Below, one piece after another: positions 43,362 to 54,181 of a stretch of DNA of 64,000 bases (position 1 is the stretch's first letter; the number at the start of each line of letters is the position of its first letter). The stretch is from Phoronis australis (Eukaryota > Phoronida > Phoronidae). The position numbers and the translations under genes are program-made. The DNA lies in contig NMRA01000269.1 of assembly GCA_002633005.1 (NCBI GenBank), positions 511,098 through 575,097 on the forward strand. The letters run 5' to 3'. The notes beneath the pieces were generated by a model. That model had not been told where the DNA came from, did not search any database, and saw only the letters and a list, made by a program, of their open reading frames with translations.

Positions 43362-44229
43362 GATGTGAAAATTTCGGGGGTAATTAATTAATACACCAAC
43401 TTACTAACGACCAATTTACGGTTTATTTAAACATTCATGTGGAACAAAGATTCTTTTTGAATAAGATAGTTTAGAAACCATATCCACAACTTCCAAATGT
43501 CCTGCGGAGAAAGTAAGGGCTGTTGAACTCCAAGCACACTGCTATAGTTTGCCAGGAGGCTCTTTATTTCTGGAATTAGTTTTGTTAACATGTTTGAAAC
43601 GTTTCACGTGCGTTCAAAAATTGAATTTGCCACTTTAGCTCTGCAAAATCGCTTGTTCACATTCCGGCAACATGGATCTTGGCCAACCTCGGCTTTTCGA
43701 CCACTGAACAGCGTTTACGTTGTGCGGCTGTGCAGCCGACCCTACAACAAACAACCCCGGTGAGCAGACGACGTACTTGTCTGAAGTTAGACCGGAGAAC
43801 ACACCAGACGCTACTAGTGAGCCATGACTGCGGCTTGTGGGTACGATCATCCGCGACCCGTAGTCTATGCTTGCACGACGCTTATTGCAAGCTAGTGTAG
43901 GCTTAATGAGGCTACGCGGGCGTCGGCTATTTTCATGAGAACCCAGCGACAAAACACCTGATGAGGTCGACGCCTCGCGTGATGTATTCGTTAGGTATTT
44001 TTACTTGGAACCGGAGGACAATTTATACTTATATTTTGCTCCTCGATTTCAGTTAACTTTGAGTGGAAGCCTTTGGCAAGAATCGGCGATCTATGATAAA
44101 ATCACAAATCCCTGGTCAAAACTAATAACATTAAAAAGCCAATCCAACAAATGTGCACGTTTACAAAACCTTAATACTCCACGCAAAATTTAGGGTAAAA
44201 GTAAAAATAACAATCACAAGAGTAGAATA

Positions 44230-44380
44230 ATAATCAATTTACGCAAAAGATTTACGCCGTTAACAATTAATTTAGGCTATTTAAAATTAATTCACACCTT
44301 TAATATTTAATATACACCGTTAGTAATTGACATAACTCATTAAGAATTGATTCACGTGCTAAACGATTGCCATAAAGTTG
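44230..44380. repeat. AT-rich imperfect tandem repeat (~22-23 bp)
   Basis: About six degenerate units related to AATTAATTTACGCCGTTAA follow one another. The same block, longer and better preserved, is at 56625-56815. Confidence 0.6.
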
Positions 44381-44528
44381 TTGAGAGTAAATCATTCGCA
44401 TCTTTATGGGGCTGTTTACTTATGAAAAAAGACCAGTTACTTAGAACTTCGTTCCAAAACGGATTGATTACTTTAGTGTGATATTTATTAAAATCATTTC
44501 CAAAATTTATAATTTCACCCATTCTGAT

Positions 44529-44735
44529 TCAGAGGTAAACCAGTCTTTTTATCCATGAAACTTTTATAGCCTTGCTAAGAAGAATTATATTCAGCATTTT
44601 TACTCCCCTTTCCTCATAATTTTTAATTAGTACATATCTCTTCACTCTTTTAACTTTGTTATTCCAAATAGACTCAAAAATGCTTGCGTTCAATTCATTC
44701 ATAATAATGTCTGTAGGAGTAGGCAGGGCTGTCAT
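44529..44735 (-). mobile_element. L1/Tx1-like LINE fragment, minus strand
   Basis: The peptide contains FESIWNNKVKRVKRYVLIKN, EERGVKMLNI and IKVSWIKRL. This is the segment after the reverse transcriptase in L1/Tx1-type ORF2 proteins, matching PKIVHLV...KSLKIS of the copy at 59.7-61.3 kb. It is inserted in module A in inverse orientation and is absent from module B. Confidence 0.7.
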
Positions 44736-45689
44736 TATTTGAATAATTTTTTATTATTTTTTGAACTGTTTGAGTCTGAAATTTAATTCGTCGTAAAAAT
44801 TAAATTAAGAAAATTTTTATCAGAAAATTCTGATAAAAATTTGCCAAAACCGATGCGACAGGTTTCGGTTCGCTGATACTGTTTTTTAACAAAAACTTAG
44901 AAAATATCGGGTCTTCATCTAAGATCAGAGTACATCGGAGCAGTGGCCAAATTTCTGAACTTCATTTACTCAAAACAAAACTTCAATGGACTCCTGAATA
45001 CAGTTCGTGGCAATGATTTATCGCTTCCTTTTTACTCCACATAATTGCCATCAAGATTCACCTACCCCATTTTCCCCTTTTTGGGATCTACAAAAGCCTG
45101 AACCGTGTCTTTTAGACTTCAAGATTGCAGGAAAGGAATACGCACCGGTTTATCAAAAATAAACAAGATTACCCGATATCTTCTTTATCTGAAAATTAAG
45201 CGGAGGAACGTAAATTATTCTTAGTTATTCAATAGAAACTAGATTGGATGACCTCAGATAATTAGACCCAGTGGTGTAGTCATAGGACAAAATAAGGGAG
45301 ACGCAAAACACAAGCAACACAAAAGATGTGAATATTGTTAGACAGTAATGTAAAAAAATTCTCCATTTCGTAGAATTGAAAGGTAACGTTAAATTTACTT
45401 TAATTCGGACCCCAGAATAACGAAAACATAATTTTACTGAGGAGAGACGTCCCCTGTTGAAGCAATGGCGGCCACCCTCGCAACTCTCAACTATACCCCT
45501 TCAGTTAGACCGAACACACGTGTAGTGAAAACCAGCCCGGACAGAAGAAGTACATGCGACGCAAGGCCGTGCCAGCGTGGAAGACATTGGTTGAATGCTA
45601 CCTGGTTGAAGCGTCTAAGCATTTTATCAAGCTGATTGTAGTTGCGACCAAAATCCTCTGGTCTTTTATATTTAAGGTACTATTGTTCG

Positions 45690-45905
45690 GCGCAAGGTTC
45701 ATGAGCACGGTAAAAATTATCTACAACAAATCCAGTCTTTGTGTTCTCTAACATCGAGTTTTCTCGGTGACGTCTTTTCTCTTTCTTGTTTGTACTGTGT
45801 AGAAATTTTAGGTAATCTCATTCGACATGACAGGATGGTGGCATTCTCTGGTGTCAAGTTTAGAATTTCTGAGTTTAACCTGGTTCAGTACGCTGACAGC
45901 ACGGC
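45690..45905 (+). mobile_element. L1/Tx1-like reverse-transcriptase fragment (YADD decayed)
   Basis: Frames give STVKIIYNKSSLCVL, CLYCVEILGNLIRHD and then GVKFRISEFNLVQYADSTA. The catalytic YADD box reads YADS here, so the copy is inactive. Downstream, 45906-46044 no longer resembles the element. Confidence 0.7.
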
Positions 45906-46044
45906 TCAGAAACAGTTTTCTTTTAATCGTATTTTTCAGCAATTGCCTAATATTTTGCTAAAATTGGTGTCACCAACCATTAGATTTTATCCCCAAAATA
46001 CAAGAGGGTTAATTTCACAGAAACCAATAATTTATCACAATTAA

Positions 46045-47330
46045 AAATAAGCCACTTATTAAACATTCGGCTTAGGTGTACAATAAGCTATTTGTCAAAA
46101 AGTCTGTGATGTGTCATGTTCCCCTATGTCTGATTTTCTCGTGCAGTCACTCTTAAACGCGAAAGCAAGAGCGTAAGTAACTATATGTCACGGGTTCACG
46201 CTCCCAAATGTGTTGTGCTTAATTTTTTGTTTCGGCTACATTACATCCAGTTGGCTTTTACGAATTTCTGATTTCAGAAAAAGTTTAGGCCATTGAATAA
46301 CGCTTGTTATTCTGAAATCAGGTACCCATATAGCTGACTATTAGCGACAACTGGCCGATATTGACAGCGTGAAACCGTGGTGGAAATCGCAGGGGAGGGG
46401 TAAATGCTACGACCGAGATGGCATCATTATATTCAGCCCCGGGTGAAAACAATCAATGCAACAGGTCTAAAAACTCTAAGGTGTCATTTTTTCTGGTACT
46501 AAAAGTTATTTTGGGTAAATATACATTAATATACCGATTTCCTAGATGGCTTAACTTTCTAAAACATTAAAAAGTTGCACACATTTAACATAAATCGGCA
46601 ATTAAAATTAGCTATGTGAACTGGAGTTATCCCAGATCATGTCTCCGCATTGTTCACATCCGTGCAGCAAGACGGAACGCAAAAATATAGGTCAACAATG
46701 TGACGACGTGAGAAAAGAATACCGAACTCACGCGTTGCCGTTCGCGTTTAAAAGGATACCAAACCCGGTTTTGTCCTATTAACAGATATTGAAAACAACA
46801 TTTCCATCCAATTCCCCGAACCAAACTAATGCTCTGTAACCCCCGACAAACCTCAAAAGTTTGGAGGAAAATGTGAGAACTCTTCGCTTTTAGCTACTTG
46901 CATCTGTGGAGAAAGACCATGTGACATAAGAAGTATTTAAGTTTTCAGTTGACTCCTGCTTCTATCTTTCAAGATTGACGTCACTAATGCATTAGCAGGT
47001 GACAGAACGAGGACTGGCTGAAATCATCAAAACAAGATTTAGTATCATTTTAACGTGCAGCTGAAGCTTTCTATTGTCTACACAAAACCATGCACCCAAA
47101 TATGCCCCGCCAATCTTGAAGAAACGCCGCAAATTATGTTACAATAAATATACCCTTTGTAAAGTCTTGGACTTTCATTCTGTGCCTCAAGTTGGTAAGA
47201 ATAATCCATCTTTAGTTGTAATTTTGAGGACCAATTCCAGGCATTGTTGAGCACGTTCCTTATTTGCAGACATGCGTTTTCTCATAAAATTATTTTATAC
47301 GGTCCATTTATCCGTATATGGTATAATGCC
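46045..47330. other. Non-coding stretch
   Basis: Only short open frames are present. No repeat family from elsewhere in the window and no exon-like segment was recognised. Confidence 0.45.
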
Positions 47331-47340
47331 GATTGACTCG

Positions 47341-47474
47341 TTACGTCAGAGAGTATGGTCAAGGTTGTGATTGGCTAATATGCCTGTGACCAGACCCAAT
47401 ACACATGTCCGACGTTTCACCCGCCATCTTTGATAGAGTAAACAAGCACGTCCCTTGTGTTTCTTATACAAATG
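47341..47474 (+). promoter_or_regulatory. Promoter-like stretch (CRE-like site, inverted CCAAT, ATG)
   Basis: TTACGTCA (47341-47348) resembles a CRE/ATF site. GATTGGCT holds an inverted CCAAT box (about 47370-47374). An ATG at 47472 opens MASKAR before a possible, weak donor GTTTGC. No downstream exon was found, so this is only a suggestion. Confidence 0.2.
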
Positions 47475-47674
47475 GCTTCAAAAGCAAGGTTTGCTAAAAT
47501 CTATATTTTTCAAAAGATATGAAATGGATTGTCAAAGGGTTGCAGTTATGCTATTTCCAAGATATTCAAGATCGTAACAAACCTGAATTTTCATGCGAAC
47601 CCCCTATGCTCAATTTTGTAGTGCAGTGTAAGACATTTTTGCCGATGTTGTTATGAATCGAATACTTTGCAATG

Positions 47675-47830
47675 TTGGTCAGCCTCCCGTTCAGTATCGC
47701 TAGGACGTCGCTAAAGACTTCGCGACATTACGTGAGATGTTGCCGAGTATTTTAAAAGAGAACTTGTGAATTTGGCTAGATTTTAGCTAGGTCCTAGCGT
47801 TGGTCCTAGTGTTATTGAATGCACGCCAGG
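47675..47830. repeat. Dispersed repeat with GGTCCTAG-rich end
   Basis: The segment holds GTCCTAGCGTTGGTCCTAG and ends with the 27-bp inverse match to 37858-37884. It is probably a small transposable-element remnant. Confidence 0.45.
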
Positions 47831-49074
47831 TTCTTTTCATCCTAAGAACAAAGTCCTTAATTTTGTTTTCATTGAAACAAGGGCTCAGTTTTCAGATGTA
47901 TTACAAAAATGTTATTAGTCAAAGGGGAACACAAAATGAATAAAAAATGATAGAAAAAACGCAACAGTTGTTTAAGTTAACTATGGCACAAACGCGTTGA
48001 CGATTTACGGAACTAATCCGAGTTCCTCTTTCGGAATGTTTCGCAAGAGCTTCGCAGTGCATGGCGATATTTTACGAAGTCTTGCGTGATCTCTTGATCT
48101 CGCTATCTCTTGCGTCTACGGTACGTAATGATCTGGCGAAAAATGTGTCTTGCAACCCACGTCTTGGCCTCAGTTTCTGCAATTTATTTAGATACAACGT
48201 CAAGAACTGAAGAAAGACTTCTATCACATCCAAAATTGGTCCGCTGTGGTTGAGAGCACGTAAATTACAGGTACCTAAAACCTGGCGAGATGACCGAAGT
48301 AAAAATCATATTGCTCTATTTAGCAAGATACGTGACTGTTCACGGATGATGTAGTATCCAAGACAGGTGTTGTTGATGATTCATACCATCGATTTTGAGA
48401 TATATAGACGTGAAGATAGTAAACGAGCGTCTGTTTACGACGTGAACCATAGTGCTGTAGACGTTAGGTGGCGGTGTTTAATAGCACTTTTCAAAGAAAC
48501 GAAGGAACTGTCCATAAATGTATGTTCATACATCAACGATACTAATTTACTTATTGTAATTGGTATCTGACATCATATTCGGAAAATCCGGAAACTATGA
48601 AAAGCTGTTTCCAATTTACCATTAATAATGGCTTAGGTAATTGCAAAACCGAAGTCAATTAAAAAATTGTGTATCGAAATCCGTATACATATTTCACATC
48701 CTGAATGTCACAAAGCCTAAAACTACCCAGGCGGTGACCATAAAATAGCTTTATTTCCCCATGTTCCTGCACCAATTAAAAGAAAATGTGAAAATTCACG
48801 ATTGCCAACACAGTCTAAATAACCTGAACATCTGTGTAGTCTCTTTCCATGCAGCGAAGCGAAGTTTGAACTGAAAATCCCGTTATGTTCACCACTGCAC
48901 CGTATGATATGTAAACTAAACACATGAATGATATATCATGTAGACACGTTTACCTGAACTTCTCAGATTATGACAATTATAACGCGATCTCGATGAAAAA
49001 ACGTCCACAAACAGCCTTTTACACGGATGGTTTCCCGGTGCATGTATCGACGTCCATTATAAATACACTTCCCT
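47831..49074. other. Non-coding stretch, with decayed repeat at its right end
   Basis: No gene was seen. The last about 110 bp (48960-49074) hold the decayed twelfth repeat of the four-cysteine protein described next. Confidence 0.45.
48965..49074 (-). pseudogene. Decayed twelfth four-cysteine repeat beyond the stop codon
   Basis: After the TAA and a one-base frame shift, the minus strand still reads CIYNGRRYMHRETIRVKGC followed by LWTFFHRDRV, matching CIYNGRRY...VKNCIRTWCHRGHV. The second and later cysteines are partly lost. The open frame thus formerly extended further, or a partial unit was left behind. Confidence 0.7.
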
Positions 49075-50923
49075 TTAAGGGAGGGATGTAATAGTCGTTT
49101 GCGGAGTAGTCGTGCAGCCAGGTAATTCATCTCTGAAAATGTGGCCTCTATGACATCGCGTACGCATACAGTTTTTTACACTGATCACCTCACCGTCAAT
49201 ATATCGACGCCCATTGAAGATACACGACCCCCCTGGAACGGATGTGGTTGTCGTTTGTGGAGTTGAAGTGCAACCAGGTATTTCATCTTTGAAAACGTGA
49301 CCTCGATGACACCATGTTCTTATACAGTTCCTTACAATGATCACTTCACCATCGTTATATCGACGACCATTGTAGATGCAAGATCCTTGAGGTTCGGATG
49401 TGGTAGTCATTTGTGGACTTGATGTGCAGTCAGCTACCTCATCCTTTAGAACGTGACCTCGGTGGCACCATGTTCGTATACAGTTTCGCACACTGATTAC
49501 CTCACCGTGCATATATCGATGCCCTTTGTAGACACAAGATCCATCAACAGGGGATGTGGTAGTCATTTGTGGAGATGATGTGCAGCCAGGTATTTCATTT
49601 TTTAAAACATGGCCTCGGTGGCACCATGTTCTTATACAATTTCGTACACTGATTACCTCACCGTCCATATATCGACGCCCTTTGTAGACACAAGACCCGT
49701 CAGTAGGGGATGTGGTAGTCATTTGTGGAGTTGTTGTGCAACCAGGTATGTTATCTTTTAAAACATGACCAAGGTGACACCATGTTCNCTCGGTGGCACC
49801 ATGTTCGGATACAGTTTCGTACACTGATTACCTCACCATCCATATATCGACTCCCATTGTACATACAAGATCCTTCAGTAGGTGAAGTGGTAGTCATTTG
49901 TGGAGTAGTTGTGCAACCAGGTATTTCATCTTTTAGAACATGGCCTCGGTGGCACCACGTTCGTATACAGTATTTTTCACTAATTACCTCCTGGTGCATA
50001 TATCGACGCCCATTGTACATACAAGATCCTTCAGGAGTTGATGTGGTTGTCATTTGTGGAGTAGTTGTGCAATCATGTATTTCATCTTTCAAAATATAAC
50101 CTCGATGGCACCATGTACGGATACAGTCTTGTACACTGATTACTTGCTGGTGCATATATCTACGCCCTTTGTAAACACAAGATCCGTCAGGAGGGGCTGT
50201 AGTAGTCATTTGTGGAGTTGTGCAGCCAGGTATTTTATCTTTTAAAACGTGACCTCGGTGGCACCATATACGGATACAGTTTTGTACTCTGATTACTTGC
50301 TGGTGCATATATCGACGCCCTTTGTAAACACAAGATCCGTCAGGAGGGGCTGTAGTAGTCATTTGTGGAGTTGGTCTGCAGTCAGCTATTTTATCTTTTA
50401 AAATGCGACCTCGATGACACCATGTTCGGATACAGTTTCGTACACTGATTTCCTCACCGTCCATATATCGACGACCTTTGTAGACACAAGACCCATCAAC
50501 AGGGGATGTGGTAGTCATTTGTGGAGTTGTGCAACCAGGTATGTTATCTTTTAAAACATAACCTCGATGGCACCATGTTCGGATACAGTTTTTTTCTCTT
50601 ATTACCTCCTGGTGCATATATCGACGCCCTTTGTAGATACAAGATCCGTCAGGAGAGGTTGTGGTTGTGCAGTCAGAAATTACCTTTGATACAATGTAAC
50701 CTCGTTGACAAAACGTTCGTATGCAATCAACTACATTCACCGTCTCTTGGTCTTTGTAGTACCTTCCCTGGTGAAAGCATGGACCACCGGAAAATGTGCC
50801 ACTGGTGGACGTATTTTCCGTAGGTGAGGAGTTGGTGTTCTTAGTGTCCATTGGCAGAACAAGTGCATCTTCTGGAACTACCGCAAGAAATATTAGGAGC
50901 AAAACCGTTTCACGTTCTAACAT
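49075..50923 (-). CDS. Secreted Thr/Pro-linked four-cysteine repeat protein (at least 11 units), one-N assembly join
   Basis: The start ATG is at 50923; the GTG upstream is not used in animals. A signal peptide (ETVLLLIFLAVVPEDA) and a Ser/Thr-rich spacer are followed by at least eleven units of about 51 residues. A typical unit reads GSCVYKGRRYMDGEVISVR, then NCIRTWCHRGHVLKDEIPGC, then TTTPQMTTTSP. Cysteine spacing is C-x17-C-x4-C-x12-C. The start of each unit resembles a von Willebrand C module (CxYxGxxYxxGE), but the second half does not have the usual C-x-C pattern. The Thr/Pro linkers would suit O-glycosylation. A single N at 49788 lies inside unit 7 and breaks the frame; on both sides the same RTWCH segment is present. 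The last intact unit ends with TAA at 49075. I do not recognise the family; a mucus, matrix or defence role is only a guess. Confidence 0.82.
49115..50800 (-). repeat. Coding tandem repeat, ~153-156-bp unit, 11 copies
   Basis: The DNA unit contains GGCACCATGTTCGTATACAG, CATATATCGACGCCC and GTAGTCATTTGTGGAG on the + strand. Adjacent copies are very similar, those in the middle most so, while the first (N-terminal) and last ones are most diverged. This pattern fits unequal exchange within the array. Confidence 0.93.
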
Positions 50924-51344
50924 GTTCACCTGAATTCTCGGTACTGTCGCCGTCGTTCACGAAGCAATCAGTGATTAATCATTCAAATATACGTGGTAGG
51001 GCGTAACTTTTAATTTTTTTATTTCTAGATTACCAAGAGATAATATATTGCAAGCAGGATATTTAGTGGGATTGGTCTGCTGAAGCTCAGTAATACTTGA
51101 CATTCTACAGTTATTGATTTTCATAAAGCAAGGTGTGGTTGCTAATAACCACTTGAACATTTTGGTGGCGCAGTAAAAATTATTGTTGGGCATTGCTGTT
51201 CAGGACACAGTGCCTCGTTTTAGTAATTTTAGCGACACAAACGTGAAAGCGCTCGTGTTTCGAACGTGCAGAATCATTGTTGTGTGGACACAACACCTAG
51301 TTTTCAAGCATGATAACGAATTCACAAGCATAGAACTCTAAGCT
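50924..51344. other. Upstream region of the four-cysteine gene
   Basis: It should hold promoter and 5'UTR. The sequence reading ATTCAG before GTGAACATG on the minus strand could be a splice acceptor of a 5'UTR intron. Nothing else was recognised. Confidence 0.35.
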
Positions 51345-51705
51345 CTGGGCCCGGTCTCCAATCTTTTTACTCGAAATGGAACTCGAAATTAGGTTTGGCA
51401 TTTCCTACTCAACTTTTTGGCGAACTCAAGATAAGTGTCTATTATTCTATGCTCAAGTACACAATAACATACGTAGATAATTTATTGCCCTTAGTTCACA
51501 GTTTGTAAACCCAAACTCGAGTTTGTAGCACGAACATAAGGGTCTTCAAGGGCAAACTTGAACTAGAAACTCCTATGCATAAACTATAATGTATTCGAGC
51601 ACAGTCTGATAATCAATTATCTTAAGTTGGCACAAAAGGAGCAAAGAAATTGCCAAAAATAGTTTCGAGTTCGTTTCGAGTACAAAGATTAGAGACCGGG
51701 CCCTG
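51345..51705. mobile_element. hAT-like MITE with ~45-bp terminal inverted repeats
   Basis: The left end CTGGGCCCGGTCTCCAATCT and the inverse of the right end CAGGGCCCGGTCTCTAATCT continue as matching TACTCGAAA and GAACTCGAAA stretches. About 360 bp, non-coding. No clear target-site duplication. Confidence 0.8.
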
Positions 51706-53135
51706 GAATACGGACTTCGCTGCTGACGTTGTTCTGCACATGCCAGGCATTTGTTTGCATTGGTTTCTTCCGGTGTTGGTTATTCCTGTGGAATTGACCG
51801 TCACTAAAATTTTGGCAACTCTTCAACAGAATTGCATGAGTCATATCATTAGAAAACTTCCATCAGTTGCTGATGGTGTATGATTACAGCAGAAACAAAC
51901 GATAAACAATTTTTAAATTAAAATTTATAAATAATTACATTTTCGCATGCCTCACAGGTTTGATGTTTTAATTCTAAAATCCAACTGTGCTACTAAAATG
52001 TGTACAATAAAAGGGTGTAATAGTAACATAAAAAGGAAATGAACCAGAGAGGTTATATAAATGACTAATTAAATCAGTAGGGAAATAGTTTTAATGGTTT
52101 TAAACATGTCTATTCCGTCTATCAAGTCAAGGATTTTAGAATATTGATCCCTCACAGCTGCTGTGAGGAATTTAGTCAGGGATTCATCCAAAATAATACT
52201 CCTTTATTCATTACTTGAACATTTGGTACCTTTTGATACAGTTCGTCTGTAAAAATTCATGGCGAAGATACGTTAACAAAAATGTCATAAAGTAATTTAC
52301 ACATGAAGGCTTTCAGACAGAGAAAAATGGGAAATCAGCTGTTGCGTAGGTTTGATATGTGCTGTCAATGGGTACATGTATGTCGCTACAGACTATAGTG
52401 TAGGACCTGAACGTCAACAAGTGACATTGGAACACATTTTTACGAGTGTTATGTTATTAAAAAAGTAGACTCAGTCTGGAAAATGACGATATTCATGACA
52501 AAGAGATAAAGAAACATCTGTTCCATAGTTGCCAATATTCGAGATTCAAAAGCGAGACTTACTGATAAAAAGCGGGGCATTTGGGTCTACGTCAAAAGGC
52601 AGTTCATGGGGTAAAATGTTCGCCACAACAGATTGCGTTTTTGACGAACAGGAAATGTTACACTCAAAAGCTCAAGGCGGCATTTTTGTTTTTCAAGCCG
52701 AGTGCGCAATTGCGGATGCCTCAAAAATCCCTGAAACCTCCCGTTTTTTGATCGAACGGGAAAATAGTGCGATGTTCCGTAGGAAATTATAATGGTAAGC
52801 CTAAATGATATGTTAGTGTCACCGTGTGTCAAAAAGTGGTAAATTTGATGGTGCGGCGGAATGGCAAGAAAACATTAAAAAAAAGTGAGATAGTCCGCCG
52901 AGAGCGGGACAATTGGCAAGTTCAATGAACGCTGTCAGCAACACAGACCATTGGATTGAATTTTCACAAGGTAAACTTCTCATTTTTAAATGAGGCTATT
53001 CGACTCGGTGTCGTTGCTGTAGTGGTGGTGGTTGAATTGCACAAGCGTCGCTGTCTGCATGTAAACAACTGGTAAAAAGACGATTGTTATCAAAATGCGT
53101 CCTCGCGCTCAGCCTTAATATTGCTTTTTTTCCAG
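51706..53135. other. Non-coding stretch before the THAP-like exon
   Basis: No domain-bearing frame was found, and no upstream exon starting with a Met and the first THAP cysteine could be identified. The frame at 52529-52792 has no recognisable features. Confidence 0.4.
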
Positions 53136-53262
53136 GGTGCAAATCTTCGACAGGTGGTCACAAATTCCCAAAAGACCTAAGGTTGCTACAGGCGTGGAGA
53201 ATTGCGGTCAAAAGGGTCCACCATGTGGCAAAAAATATATGGAAGCCGAAGCCTCACGCCCA
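53136..53262 (+). CDS. Isolated THAP-domain exon
   Basis: A strong acceptor (TTGCTTTTTTTCCAG) and donor (GTGAGTG) bracket 127 nt. The frame reads GCKSSTGGHKFPKDLRLLQ, then AWRIAVKR, then IWKPKPHA. This matches the middle of a THAP zinc finger: second zinc Cys, FPKD, the central Trp about eight residues later, and the W-P motif before the missing C-x2-H-F. The exon would begin in phase 1 and end in phase 2. Neither the first exon (with the first Cys) nor the one with the CSxHF motif was found nearby. THAP domains occur in host transcription factors and in P-element-type transposases, so it may be a gene exon or a transposon relic. Confidence 0.55.
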
Positions 53263-54181
53263 GTGAGTGTGCTCTATGCATTTCCATTGAGAGACAGCAT
53301 AATCACGTTACTTAGTAAGTTTTTAGCAATTACGGTAAGTTTCTATCGACATCGCTCAGTGATGTTATCCCGGCTCACCAGATACCTTACTGAATAACGG
53401 CTTTATTCACTGGAACTAAGTGTTTCTCATCAGAAACTCACCCGGAACCCGGACTGTAGGCTAGCAGCACATATCCACATATTGTCCTGGGTGGGAGTGC
53501 TCCCAATATAAGAGGTGTATAGGACGTGCCGCTCAGAAGTCAATGTTGACTTTTTCACAGTAGTTACTTTACAAAACTATGCAATGTCCAATAAAATATT
53601 CTAAACGAGTGAATTTCTTTATTTTATAGCGGACCCCACCCCCATAATTATGAATGAGCTCTTCAGTAAATTCGTAACATTGCATTGGAATAAATATTGA
53701 CACCTAGAATGAATTTAAATTGTTGCGATCAAAAACACATTTTAGGTGTCATGAAAAATACACATTCTTAATTCACTTTTAGCCTGTTTCACTATATTTT
53801 AATTCCGTTCTTAAATAAGGCTTAGGTACAAAGATTATTAGTTTCTACATGTAAACACGAAGATGGAATGCCGCCTTACCGTCTATTTTACCTTTCGACA
53901 AAGTGAAAAGCAGTCCTTCAGCAATAACTTGAGGGAATTGAACCTCTCAATTCAGAAAGCCAGCCCTTGATATCACTGATTATGGACTATTTTCCATTGG
54001 GAAAATTACAATTGTTTTTAACAAATAACTTTTCCGTTGTATATATGTGGTTGCTCAGGTTGCTATTTTGTTTTTAAATAAGCTGATTATTGTTTATTCT
54101 CGAATCATGTACATAGCAGATTCTTATTCAGTTAGTTACGATTGAAAATATACTTTGCTTGCATCTGGAACTTTTGTGGGC
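53263..54181. other. Non-coding stretch
   Basis: I searched for a continuation of the THAP domain (CSxHF) and saw none. No repeat was recognised. Confidence 0.4.

Larger units (their letters stand above)
42613..45905. repeat. Composite repeat module, copy A
   Basis: Blocks matching copy B (54182-59905) in the same order and orientation: 42613-42737; 43265-43390; 43395-44380; 44755-45470; 45685-45905. Shared landmarks include AAGATCGGATGAGCGT, TGCGGAGAAAGTAAGGGCTG, CAGCCGACC...CCCCGGTGAGCAGAC and CCCAGTGGTGTAGTCATAG. Copy A carries LINE pieces missing from B, and B carries about 1.3 and 2.2 kb missing from A. Confidence 0.75.
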
